A stretch of 47,380 bases of DNA from CAYTGG01 sp964581415 (GTDB taxonomy: Archaea > Nanobdellota > Nanobdellia > Pacearchaeales > GW2011-AR1): the NCBI GenBank assembly GCA_964581415.1, contig CAZOOJ010000024.1, forward strand, positions 1 through 47,380, given 5' to 3'. The notes beneath the pieces were generated by a model that was given only the letters and a program-made list of their open reading frames with translations, did no database searches and was not told the DNA's origin. Below are positions 1-7,872 of this stretch, one piece after another; within the stretch, counting starts at the first letter, position 1; each line of letters begins with the position of its first letter. A program made the position numbers and the translations under genes.

Positions 1-248
1 ATTTTATTGAAGGAACAGACCCTTCTTATAAAATAAAACTTTCAGATAATGAATCTGGCTCTTGTTATGGAACTAATAGTTTGAGTACATATACTGAAAC
101 AACAGGCTCAGCTCAAGAAGCTTGTGATAATTTTGGCTATGATGATTCTAAAGACTTATTAGATATTGATATAAATATAACTGTTCCTGATGATTCTCCT
201 ACAGGACATAAAACTACATGGGTTACAGTATTTGCAGCAACTATTTAA
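1..248 (+). CDS. C-terminal part of a putative surface filament subunit (5' end outside window)
   Basis: The reading frame is open from the first base and ends with TAA at 246-248; the final residues are TVFAATI. It is nearly identical, in protein and in DNA, to the C-terminal 80 or so residues of the 196-residue protein at 13690-14280 on the other strand, so the two are recent paralogs. The segment is rich in beta-strand-type residues, Asn and Thr, and has two Cys. From the full paralog the missing part should hold one N-terminal membrane segment. A role as a surface or filament subunit is inferred from that paralog and from neighbouring secreted proteins; no function is shown by this fragment alone. 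Confidence 0.75.
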   Translation, partial: FIEGTDPSYKIKLSDNESGSCYGTNSLSTYTETTGSAQEACDNFGYDDSKDLLDIDINITVPDDSPTGHKTTWVTVFAATI

Positions 249-289
249 AATAAATTTTACAAATAATTTAACTTTTCTATTAATAAACT

Positions 290-480
290 GGCTTTGATAA
301 AACTTTATTTTTTCATAATAAAATTCTATCTATTATATTTTTACAGAATTTAATTTCTTAAAAAGAAATTATCAGAAGCAATCTATTAAAGAGATATCTT
401 AATTCTACTTATAAGTTCAATATTAATTAATAACTTAAAAATAAAATAATTTGTTTTCTTTTAGAAGAATTTCCCAAAGC
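290..480. repeat. TIR-bounded AT-rich intergenic element, copy E1
   Basis: The left end reads GGCTTTGATAAAAC and the right end, reverse complemented, reads GCTTTGGGAAATTC. The roughly 190 bp interior is AT-rich, has no convincing gene, and includes the perfect hairpin AATTTCTT-AAA-AAGAAATT and the word AAATTATCAGAAG. Clearly related copies lie at 13447-13648 (inverted), 20233-20414 and 46419-46610, with a short one near 17833-17907. It occupies about half of the 408 bp without an intact gene between 248 and 657. A MITE-like mobile element is the favoured reading. Confidence 0.6.
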
Positions 481-628
481 TAATAATATCAAATCATTTT
501 TAAGTTTTAAAACTTTATTTATGAATAGTCAATATATTCAGAAATATAAAACCTCTAAAGAATCTATTAATGAAGAAATCTCTTATATATTCTCTGAAAT
601 GATTAAATCTGTCAAAAATTCATTATAG
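434..628 (+). pseudogene. Possible gene remnant flanking element E1
   Basis: A frame is open from a stop at 431-433 to TAG at 626-628. The part after the element end has ordinary protein-like composition, for example KTSKESINEEISYIFSEM. The only ATG in a reasonable place is at 521, which would give 35 residues. No family is recognised. It could be the 3' end of a gene cut by element E1, a small gene or chance. The rest of this intergenic stretch (249-656) holds E1 and, near 631-641, a TATA box for the next gene. Confidence 0.2.
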
Positions 629-656
629 TAAACTATAAAAATCTTTTTTTGTTTTT

Positions 657-1853
657 ATGAAAATGAAAAGAGGATTGGTTTTTTTATTTATCTTTTTAAT
701 AGTTATGTTTGTTAGTTTTAGCTCTGCTCTTCTCATAACTCCTGGAAAAAAAGAATATAATTTTGTTCCAAATTTAGAAGATAAAATAACTTATTATGTA
801 ACCTCTGTTAAAAGTCAGAATCAAGAATATAAAATCTATACTGACGAAAATGCTTATCTTTCAGAATATATTGAAATCAGCAAAGATAAGATTATTGGTT
901 CAGATAAATTTGAAGTGTATTTAAAATTACCTTCTGAAATAGAAAAACCTGGAGAACATAGAATTCCAGTAATTGTTGAAGAAAAAATAGATGAAGAAAC
1001 TGCTGAAACAGGTATAAAGACTTCTATAACTCTTAAAGCTATAATAGAAATATCTGTTCCTTATCCTGGAGAATATCTTGAAATTTCATTAACTTCTGTT
1101 GATGCAAATATTGGAGAACCTGTTAATTTTGAAATTTATATGATAAATAAGGGAAAAGAACCATTAAATTTAATTCCTTATATAGAAATCTATCCTAGAG
1201 AATCTAATGAAAAAATAAAAACTCTGAATTTTGAAGATAGATTTCTAAAAAGCCAGCAGGATATGAGATTAAAAAAAGTCTTAAATACAGAAGACTTTAA
1301 TGCAGGAAAATACAGAGCTCTCGCAATTGTTGAATATGGAAAAGGAAAAACTGCTAAATCTCAATCTGATTTTAAGTTAGGAGAACTTTTTATTAATATT
1401 GTTAGTTATACAAGACAGATAATTATAGGAGGTTTAAGAAAATTTGACATAGAAATTGAAAGTGGATGGAACGACAGAATTGATGGAGCTTATGCGGAAG
1501 TTTCTATTTTAGACAAATCAAATAAAAATAATCTTGCTTTTTTCAAAACTTCATCAACATCTTTATTTCCATGGGAAAATAAAACAATTTCAGGATATTT
1601 TGAAACAGATAATTTTTTAGAAGGATTTTATGACGCAAATATAACTCTGATATATTATGGAGGAGAAAGAGGAAAAAGTTCAAGCGAGTTAGTTGAAGTA
1701 GAGTTTATAAAAAACTTTCCAAAGATAATTCTTATAATTTCTATAATTCTTGTATGCTTAATTTTAATAATTTCAGCTGTAATATTAATAATTAAAAAAA
1801 ATTTAATTTCAAAATTTAGGAGGAATATTAAAAATGAAAAAAAGAATAAATAA
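657..1853 (+). CDS. Secreted, C-terminally membrane-anchored Ig-like (COG1470-like) surface protein
   Basis: 398 residues. A signal peptide lies at about 5-25 (ending SFSSA), followed by extracellular beta-rich domains, a single membrane helix at about 355-377 and a basic tail. It is a paralog of the 435-residue protein at 14586-15893: both carry a VPYPG(E/K)Y motif after about 140-180 residues, followed by similar tandem beta-sandwich repeats with phrases like 'GxYDAxITLIYxG'. A TATA-like ACTATAAAAAT about 20 bases before the ATG suggests a near-leaderless transcript. The downstream gene overlaps its 3' end, so the two form an operon. A structural or adhesive role at the cell surface is inferred. 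Confidence 0.8.
   Translation: MKMKRGLVFLFIFLIVMFVSFSSALLITPGKKEYNFVPNLEDKITYYVTSVKSQNQEYKIYTDENAYLSEYIEISKDKIIGSDKFEVYLKLPSEIEKPGEHRIPVIVEEKIDEETAETGIKTSITLKAIIEISVPYPGEYLEISLTSVDANIGEPVNFEIYMINKGKEPLNLIPYIEIYPRESNEKIKTLNFEDRFLKSQQDMRLKKVLNTEDFNAGKYRALAIVEYGKGKTAKSQSDFKLGELFINIVSYTRQIIIGGLRKFDIEIESGWNDRIDGAYAEVSILDKSNKNNLAFFKTSSTSLFPWENKTISGYFETDNFLEGFYDANITLIYYGGERGKSSSELVEVEFIKNFPKIILIISIILVCLILIISAVILIIKKNLISKFRRNIKNEKKNK
1819..1825 (+). promoter_or_regulatory. Strong Shine-Dalgarno site for the gene at 1834
   Basis: AGGAGGA lies nine bases upstream of the ATG, inside the coding end of the preceding gene. It decides this start codon and shows that genes inside operons here use Shine-Dalgarno initiation while first genes appear leaderless. 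Confidence 0.7.
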
Positions 1854-2259
1854 ATTTTATTTTGTAATTCTTTTATTTCTTTTAAGTTTTTTAATATTAT
1901 TTCTTTCTTTTATCTTTTCACAAAAAACTGTCTATGAAAAAGAAATTCCCCTTAAATTAGAAATTGGAGAAAATGGAGGATTAGATTTAAATTTAACTAC
2001 ATTATCTTTCGGAACAATTACTCCTTCTATTAATTATAAAAGGGAATTAATCATAGAAAATGATTATCTTTTTCCTTTGCTTTTTGAATTTGATGTTACT
2101 GGAGATATAAAAAATTTTCTTATTTATGATGATAAAATTTATTTAGAAAGCGGAGAAATTAAAAAAGTTACTATCACTGCTTTCTCATTCTCTGATGAAG
2201 AAAAAGGAAATTATTCTGGAAAGATGATTATAACTGCTAAGAAAATCAGAGATAACTAA
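1834..2259 (+). CDS. Small membrane-anchored beta-domain surface protein
   Basis: 141 residues with an N-terminal membrane segment (about 8-30) that probably anchors an extracellular Ig-like domain. The 'TLSFGTITPS...RELIIEND' opening and the regular alternating strands resemble the repeats found in COG1470-type proteins; the exact family is not recognised. The start is well supported: GGAGGA at 1820-1825 sits nine bases before the ATG, and the gene overlaps the previous one by 20 bases in another frame, so translation is likely coupled. Confidence 0.75.
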   Translation: MKKRINKFYFVILLFLLSFLILFLSFIFSQKTVYEKEIPLKLEIGENGGLDLNLTTLSFGTITPSINYKRELIIENDYLFPLLFEFDVTGDIKNFLIYDDKIYLESGEIKKVTITAFSFSDEEKGNYSGKMIITAKKIRDN

Positions 2260-2317
2260 AATTTTGTTTAATTTAAAAGTCCAGAAGAAATTTAAATAAA
2301 TAAATCCAATTAATATT

Positions 2318-3364
2318 ATGAAAAAAGAGAATAAAAAAAAGATTTTTTTGATTGTTCTTTTATTAATGTTAATCTTTTTTATTTTAATGAATATTTCTCT
2401 GAAAACTATTTTTTTAACTACTTCAAATGCTGTTAATGCAACTGTTCAGCTTGAGATTATGGAAACAGAATACTGCGGAGATGGTATTTGTAATGAAGAT
2501 GAAACGTGTTCTTCTTGTCCTGAAGACTGCGGAGTCTGTGAAGAGGAAGAGGAAGATGAAGATGATGGAGGAGGCGGAGGAGGAGGTGTTGTTATTGCTC
2601 CCTCTGATTCATATTTTGTAGATAAAGAGCTTATTAAAGTTGTTATGAGATTAGGAGAAACTTTAGATGTTTCTTTTAGAATAACAAATAACTGCACAAA
2701 AGATTTAAACTTTGAACTAGAAAATAAAATGGAAAATTATTTAATTATTTCACAACCAAACTTTACTCTTAATGCTGGAAATCAAAAAGAGATTTTTTTG
2801 AAATTTTTTACCACTTCTAAAACAGAGCCAGGAGTTTATACTGGAAAATTTAATATAAACTGTAATGGAAAAACAAAAGAGATACCAATCATACTTGAAA
2901 TTGAATCTAAAGAAGTTCTTTTTGATGTTGATTTAGATGTACCAATATCTTACAAAGAAGTTTATCCTGGAGAACTTATTGTTCTGCAATTCACAATTTT
3001 CAATTTGGGAAAAATAGGAAAAGTTGAAGTAAATGTAGAATATTTTATAAAAAATTTTGATGGAGAAACTATTCTTTCTGATTCTGACATAATTTCTGTA
3101 GGTGAGCAAATCTCCTTTTCCAGAACTTTAAGAATTCCTTATAATTTAGAATTGGGAAGTTATGTGGCTACAGCACAGGTTAGATATGATTACTTTGTTG
3201 GAACCTCTTCTGATACTTTTGAAGTAATAAGAAAAAAAGGATATCTTCCTTATTATTTCTTATTAGCTTTTTTAATATTCTTACTTATACTTTTAATTAG
3301 AAAATTAATTAAGACTTTTGGAAAATATAGAAAAGAAAGAGAAGAGGCAAATACTTCTCAATAA
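2318..3364 (+). CDS. Cys-motif surface protein with acidic/Gly linker and C-terminal membrane anchor
   Basis: 348 residues. N-terminal hydrophobic segment at about 8-30, then the Cys-rich motif CGDGICNEDETCSSCPEDCG (C53, C58, C64, C67, C71) that recurs in secreted DPANN proteins, then a low-complexity hinge of Glu/Asp followed by seven Gly (about 75-90). Two Ig-like beta domains and a C-terminal membrane helix (about 312-332) with a basic tail follow. Its own TATA-like ATTTAAATA at about 2288-2296 indicates separate transcription. The Cys motif may bind metal or form disulfides; function is otherwise unknown. Confidence 0.8.
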   Translation: MKKENKKKIFLIVLLLMLIFFILMNISLKTIFLTTSNAVNATVQLEIMETEYCGDGICNEDETCSSCPEDCGVCEEEEEDEDDGGGGGGGVVIAPSDSYFVDKELIKVVMRLGETLDVSFRITNNCTKDLNFELENKMENYLIISQPNFTLNAGNQKEIFLKFFTTSKTEPGVYTGKFNINCNGKTKEIPIILEIESKEVLFDVDLDVPISYKEVYPGELIVLQFTIFNLGKIGKVEVNVEYFIKNFDGETILSDSDIISVGEQISFSRTLRIPYNLELGSYVATAQVRYDYFVGTSSDTFEVIRKKGYLPYYFLLAFLIFLLILLIRKLIKTFGKYRKEREEANTSQ

Positions 3365-3399
3365 AAATTATCTGAGAAAAATTTTGAAATTATTCTTAT

Positions 3400-3687
3400 C
3401 TATTCGCATAGATTTTCATTTTTTTCTCTTGGATCTTTCCAGTTTTTGTCCTGCTGAATTGAGGCACCAGTGGGAGTCATTTCTATTAATCTACTTTCTT
3501 TACAGATAAAATAATAATCTTCACAGAAATTAGTTCCATTACAAATGGCTTTTGTATATGAATGTGTATAAAGGAATTCATCATCTGTTTTAAAAATTTT
3601 AGAATCTTTATAATTTAAATAAAAAAAGAACGCAAATAGAATAAATAATAAGAAGAGAATTAATGCTCTGATTGTTCTTTTTCCCAT
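3400..3687 (-). CDS. Small secreted Cys-containing protein with N-terminal membrane segment
   Basis: 95 residues: one membrane helix at about 7-24, then an extracellular part with four Cys (AICNGTNFCEDYYFICKES and a final one near the end) and the conserved-looking stretch TPTGASIQQDKNW. It is convergent with the previous gene. A CCTATAAAATA TATA box lies about 25 bases before the ATG. No named family is recognised; composition, promoter and Cys pattern favour a real gene. Confidence 0.65.
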   Translation of the reverse strand: MGKRTIRALILFLLFILFAFFFYLNYKDSKIFKTDDEFLYTHSYTKAICNGTNFCEDYYFICKESRLIEMTPTGASIQQDKNWKDPREKNENLCE

Positions 3688-3817
3688 ATTTTTTTATTTT
3701 ATAGGCTTTTTTAAATATTTGGGATAAAAATCTTTATTGATTTTAGGAGTTTATTCCTGCTAAAAATGTTAAAAATTTCAAAATATGCAAAATATGCTGA
3801 AAACAACTAAAAATTAA

Positions 3818-3834
3818 TTTTATCGACGATAAAA
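3818..3834. promoter_or_regulatory. Perfect 17-bp palindrome upstream of gyrB (candidate operator)
   Basis: TTTTATCG-A-CGATAAAA is a perfect 8+1+8 inverted repeat ending about ten bases before the GCTTTATAAACC TATA box of the gyrase operon. That placement suits a transcription-factor site acting on this promoter. I saw no second copy in the window. Confidence 0.5.
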
Positions 3835-3842
3835 AGGCAGAA

Positions 3843-3911
3843 AGCTTTATAAACCAATCTAACTTTTTTAGAATATAGGAGAAAATTCTAGAAGATTCTT
3901 TCTATTTTCTC
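3843..3911 (+). promoter_or_regulatory. gyrB operon promoter and hairpin leader
   Basis: A TATA box (GCTTTATAAACC, about 3844-3855) should start transcription near 3875-3880, giving an unusually long leader of about 65 bases. That leader can fold GAGAAAAT (3879-3886) with ATTTTCTC (3904-3911), with TTCTAGAA inside the loop. Most other operons in the window have little or no leader, so this one may carry post-transcriptional control. Confidence 0.45.
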
Positions 3912-3942
3912 TTTAATTAAATAACCAAAAAATTAGTGAAAA

Positions 3943-6900
3943 ATGTCCAAAATGACAAAAAAAAACGAATATGGTGCTGAAGCAATTAAGGTACTTGAAG
4001 GATTAGAGGCAGTCAGAAAAAGGCCATCTATGTATATTGGTTCTACAGGTAAAGAAGGGCTGCATCATTTAGTTTATGAGATAGTTGATAATTCTGTTGA
4101 TGAAGCACTCGTAGGAAAATGTAAAAAAATAAAAGTTGTTTTAAACAAAGACGGTTCTGCTTCAGTTGAGGATGATGGAAGAGGAATTCCTACTGAGATT
4201 CATAAACAATTTAGAATTCCTGCTCTTCAGGTTGCTTTAACAAAACTTCATGCAGGAGGAAAATTCGATAAAAAATCTTATTTAATCTCTGGAGGATTAC
4301 ATGGTGTAGGAATTAGTGTTGTTAATGCTCTATCAAAAAAATTGATTGTTGAAGTAAAGAGAAACGGAAAAATTTATAGTCAGGAATACTCAAGAGGATT
4401 TCCAAAAAATAAATTAAAAGTCATTGGAGGATGTAGTGATAAAGATTCTGGAACAAAAATTCTTTTTTGGCCTGATGATTCAATTTTTTCAATTTTAAAT
4501 TTTGATTATAAACTTTTAGAAACCCGATTTAGAGAAATAGCTTTTTTAAATCCAGGATTAAAAATTCTTCTTATTGATGAAAATAAAGGAAAGACAAAAG
4601 AATTTATTGCTACTGGAGGTTTAATAGAATTTGTAAAATGGCTTAATGATTCTAAAGAAACTTTACACAAACCAATTTATTTTAAAAGAAAAATTAATGA
4701 AACAGATATTGAGGTAGCAATACAATACAATGTAGGATATAGAGAGAATATTTTTGGCTTCGTGAATACAATAAATACTGTAGAAGGCGGAACTCATGTT
4801 TCTGGATTTAAAACTGCTTTGACAAGAGTTATTAATGAATATATGAAGAAGAATAACAACAAGACATCAAATATTTCAGTTTCAGGAGATGATACTAGAG
4901 AAGGTTTAACAGCTATCATTAGTATTAAAATTCCAAATCCTCAATTTGAGGGACAGACAAAAACAAAACTCGGAAATAGTGAGATTAAAGGTTTTGTTGA
5001 TTCAATAGTCAGTTCTGCTCTATCAGAATTTTTTGAAGAAAATCCTTCAATAAGTAAAAAAATATTGTTGAAAGCAGTAGATTCTGCAAAAGCAAGATTA
5101 GCTGCTAAAAAAGCAAAAGATTTGATTAGAAGAAAAACAAGTTTTTCATTAACTGGTTTACCAGGAAAGTTAGCAGATTGCTCTTCTAAAAAATCAGAAA
5201 ATACAGAACTTTATCTCGTAGAAGGAGAATCTGCTGGAGGCTGTTTTTCAGGCGAGACTAAAGTCGCTTTAGCAGATGGAAGAAATATTTCTTTTAAGAA
5301 TTTAGTTGAAGAAAATGAACAAGGAAAAGAGAATTTTTGTTATACAATTAAAAAAGACAAAACTATTGGCATCGCAAAAATTGAAAATCCTAGGATGACT
5401 AAAAAAAATGTTACTGTGATTAAAGTTGTTTTGGATAATAATGAAAAAATTATTTGTACACCAGAACATAATTTTATGCTTAGAAATGGAGATTATAAAC
5501 AAGCTAAAAATTTAACTAAAGGAGATTTCTTAATGCCTTTGTATAGAAAATTTTCAAGGATTGGAGGGAAAATTACAATAGATGGTTATGAAATGGTTTT
5601 TGATACTAATGGGAAATGGATTTTTACTCATATTTTGGCTGATAAGTATAATCTAAAAAATAATATTTATTCCAAAGAACAAGGAGATCATAAGCACCAT
5701 ATTGATTTTAATAAATTAAATAACAATCCAGATAATATTATAAGGCTGAAAAAAGAAGAACATTTAATTCTTCATACAGAGAACTTAAAGAGAACCCTTC
5801 ATAGAGAAGATGTTAAGGAAAAATGCAGAATGATTCATCAAAGTCCAAAGTTTAGAAAAAAAATGAGTGAATGGGCAAAACAGCCTGAAGTGAATAAAAT
5901 GCTCTCTGAAAGAGCAAAGGAACAATGGAAAGATAATGATTATAAATTATTTATGATAAATAAGTTTAAAGAATTCTATAATTCTAATGAAGAATACAGA
6001 AGGTTTAATAATGAGCTTCTTAATAAAAATCAGAAGAGGTATTGGGCAGATCAAGAAAACAGAAAAAAGGCTTCTAAGAAAGTTAAGATATTTTTTAAGG
6101 AAAATCCAGATGCAAGAGAACATTTATCTAAACTTGCAAAAGAGCAGTGGAATGATGAAATCTTGCTTTTATGGAGAAGGCAAAAAACAAAAGAACAATG
6201 GACTTCTGAATTTAGAAAAAAACGAAAAGTTTCTTATAATAAGACTTATTATGATGAAACAATTAAATTAATGAAGAATGTTCTTGAAAATAAAGGTTCT
6301 TTGAAGAATTTTGATGAAATTAGAATCAAAAACAAGAATAAAAGTATTTTGAGTATGGATACTTTTTGTTCTAGATTTTTTGAAGGGAATTTTAATCAGA
6401 TGTTAGAATCTATTAAGAATTATAATCACAAGATAAAAAATTTAGAATGGCTTAATAAAAAAATCGATGTTTATGACTTGGAAATTAAAGAAACATCCAA
6501 TTTTGCATTAGCTTCAGGAATTTTTGTTCATAACAGTGCAAAAATGGCAAGAAGTAGAGAAATTCAGGCAATTTTAAGCTTGAAAGGTAAAATACTTAAT
6601 GTTGAAAAAGCAACTCCTGCGAGAGTGCTTTCAAGCGAGGAAATAACAAATATGATAACTGCTATTGGAACAGGAGTGGGAGATGAATTTGATATAAAAA
6701 AATTAAGATATAGCAAGATAATAATTATGACTGATGCAGATGTTGATGGAGAGCATATAAAAACTCTTTTGTTAACTTTTTTTTATAGATTTATGCCTGG
6801 ATTAATAGAAGAAGGAAAAGTTTATGCTGCTGTTCCTCCATTATATAGAATTAGAAGAAAAAAAGATTATTATGTTTATTCAGACAATGAACTTAAAGAA

Positions 6901-7140
6901 ACTATTGAGGAGTTAGGTGTTAAAGAAGGAAACATTACGAGATTTAAAGGACTTGGAGAGATGTCTTCGAATCAACTTTGGGAGACAACTATGAATCCAA
7001 AAACAAGAAAAATAAACAAGATTTTTGTAGAAGATGCTGTTGAAGCAGACAAAACTTTTACAATGCTAATGGGAAGCGATATTTCAGCAAGAAAAACTTT
7101 CATTTCAGAAAATGCAAAAGAGGCACAGTTGGATGTTTAA
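3943..7140 (+). CDS. gyrB: DNA gyrase subunit B with an in-frame intein
   Basis: ATPase subunit of type IIA topoisomerase, which with GyrA introduces negative supercoils. 1065 residues in all; removing a 431-residue intein leaves about 634, the normal GyrB length. Visible motifs: RKRPSMYIG, catalytic E46 and N50 in YEIVDNSVDEA, DDGRG at 77-81, GLHGVGISVVNALS, toprim EGESAGG just before the intein, and the metal-binding DADVDG at 931-936. It is the first gene of a tight operon with a HIT protein, a zinc-ribbon protein and gyrA. Gyrase is of bacterial origin in archaea; this is established for several lineages, including DPANN. Product highly certain. Confidence 0.97.
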   Translation: MSKMTKKNEYGAEAIKVLEGLEAVRKRPSMYIGSTGKEGLHHLVYEIVDNSVDEALVGKCKKIKVVLNKDGSASVEDDGRGIPTEIHKQFRIPALQVALTKLHAGGKFDKKSYLISGGLHGVGISVVNALSKKLIVEVKRNGKIYSQEYSRGFPKNKLKVIGGCSDKDSGTKILFWPDDSIFSILNFDYKLLETRFREIAFLNPGLKILLIDENKGKTKEFIATGGLIEFVKWLNDSKETLHKPIYFKRKINETDIEVAIQYNVGYRENIFGFVNTINTVEGGTHVSGFKTALTRVINEYMKKNNNKTSNISVSGDDTREGLTAIISIKIPNPQFEGQTKTKLGNSEIKGFVDSIVSSALSEFFEENPSISKKILLKAVDSAKARLAAKKAKDLIRRKTSFSLTGLPGKLADCSSKKSENTELYLVEGESAGGCFSGETKVALADGRNISFKNLVEENEQGKENFCYTIKKDKTIGIAKIENPRMTKKNVTVIKVVLDNNEKIICTPEHNFMLRNGDYKQAKNLTKGDFLMPLYRKFSRIGGKITIDGYEMVFDTNGKWIFTHILADKYNLKNNIYSKEQGDHKHHIDFNKLNNNPDNIIRLKKEEHLILHTENLKRTLHREDVKEKCRMIHQSPKFRKKMSEWAKQPEVNKMLSERAKEQWKDNDYKLFMINKFKEFYNSNEEYRRFNNELLNKNQKRYWADQENRKKASKKVKIFFKENPDAREHLSKLAKEQWNDEILLLWRRQKTKEQWTSEFRKKRKVSYNKTYYDETIKLMKNVLENKGSLKNFDEIRIKNKNKSILSMDTFCSRFFEGNFNQMLESIKNYNHKIKNLEWLNKKIDVYDLEIKETSNFALASGIFVHNSAKMARSREIQAILSLKGKILNVEKATPARVLSSEEITNMITAIGTGVGDEFDIKKLRYSKIIIMTDADVDGEHIKTLLLTFFYRFMPGLIEEGKVYAAVPPLYRIRRKKDYYVYSDNELKETIEELGVKEGNITRFKGLGEMSSNQLWETTMNPKTRKINKIFVEDAVEADKTFTMLMGSDISARKTFISENAKEAQLDV
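5242..6534 (+). other. GyrB intein with HNH-type endonuclease region
   Basis: Residues 434-864 of the precursor. It begins with Cys (CFSGETKVAL, block A), has block B with CTPEHNF, and ends SGIFVHN before extein Ser, giving ESAGG/C...HN/SAK, so it splits the toprim EGESAGGSAK motif. The middle has an HNH-like stretch at about 583-612 (DHKHHIDFNKLNNNPDN) and then about 150 residues of basic, helical repeats with recurring AKEQW, like the NUMOD-type DNA-binding modules of homing endonucleases. From memory the block A/B region closely resembles the cyanobacterial (Synechocystis) GyrB intein; that needs an alignment. Splicing residues look intact. Confidence 0.93.
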
Positions 7141-7141
7141 A

Positions 7142-7564
7142 ATGATAAATTGTAGATTTTGTAAGAGAGAAGGAGAGCATATACTTCATGAAACAGAGAA
7201 TACAATCAGTATTTTAAGCAATCCTTATTTAGTTAAAGGACATACTCTTGTTATGCCAAAAGAACATTATGAGAAACTTTTAGAGTTGCCAAAGAGCATC
7301 TTGAATGAACTGATTGATGAAGTAGTTTATATTGAAGAATTATTAGGAGAAAGATTAAATTCTCCAGGATGTGATATAAGACAAAATTATCGCCCTTTTT
7401 TAGAAGACAGCAAACTTAAAGTTAGTCGTCTTCATTTCCATGTTTTGCCAAGATTCCTTGAAGACGAATTATATTTAAAATCAATGATTTCTGAAAAAGA
7501 AATTTTTAGAAATTTAAATTCTGAATTGGTTAAATCTCTAATGAATAAATTAAATAATAATTAA
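7142..7564 (+). CDS. HIT-family nucleotide hydrolase/transferase
   Basis: 140 residues from the ATG at 7142, which follows the gyrB stop by one base; a start at 7112 inside gyrB is less likely. An N-terminal CxxC (CRFC, zinc-knuckle-like) precedes the HIT fold, with KGHTLVMPKEHY and the motif RLHFHVLPR at 96-104. Against Fhit-type HVHVHVLPR, the nucleophile position H98 and H100 are kept but the first His is Arg. HIT proteins hydrolyse or transfer nucleoside monophosphates; the substrate cannot be told. Co-transcription with both gyrase subunits is clear from the spacing. Confidence 0.88.
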   Translation: MINCRFCKREGEHILHETENTISILSNPYLVKGHTLVMPKEHYEKLLELPKSILNELIDEVVYIEELLGERLNSPGCDIRQNYRPFLEDSKLKVSRLHFHVLPRFLEDELYLKSMISEKEIFRNLNSELVKSLMNKLNNN

Positions 7565-7565
7565 A

Positions 7566-7871
7566 ATGGTGAAAAGAAATAAATTGAAGACACCTGAATG
7601 GATTTTAGAAGGTTATGATTCTCCTGAAGAATATGAAAAAGCTAAAGGTAAGAAAACAGAAAAGAAAAAAGGAAAAGTCTTTAGAATTAGAAAATGTCCA
7701 AAATGCGGAAGTGATGATGTGAAGATTGTTTTGGGAAATGAAGAGGGAAAAAAAGCAGATGAATGGGAATGTGATAAATGCAGATGGAAAGGAAGGAATA
7801 TTAAAGAAGAAGAATTTAGTGAAGAGGAATTTTTAAAATATTTAGATGAAAAAGGCGAGGAAATTGCATAA
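7566..7871 (+). CDS. Small zinc-ribbon protein in the gyrase operon
   Basis: 101 residues: basic N-terminus (about 1-40), then a C4 zinc ribbon CPKCGSDDV...WECDKCRWKG (about 43-75) of the TFIIS/RPA12-like shape, then an acidic tail. Zinc ribbons of this kind bind nucleic acid or polymerase partners. The gene is spaced by one base on each side (TAA-A-ATG), so it is translated with the HIT protein and GyrA. Its role in the operon is unknown. Confidence 0.8.
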   Translation: MVKRNKLKTPEWILEGYDSPEEYEKAKGKKTEKKKGKVFRIRKCPKCGSDDVKIVLGNEEGKKADEWECDKCRWKGRNIKEEEFSEEEFLKYLDEKGEEIA

Positions 7872-7872
7872 A

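Noticed and set aside
2446..2697. Minus-strand frame with poly-Pro and poly-Ser runs
   Set aside because: It is the complement of the Gly and Glu/Asp linker of the surface protein at 2318; low complexity, no promoter, no independent support.
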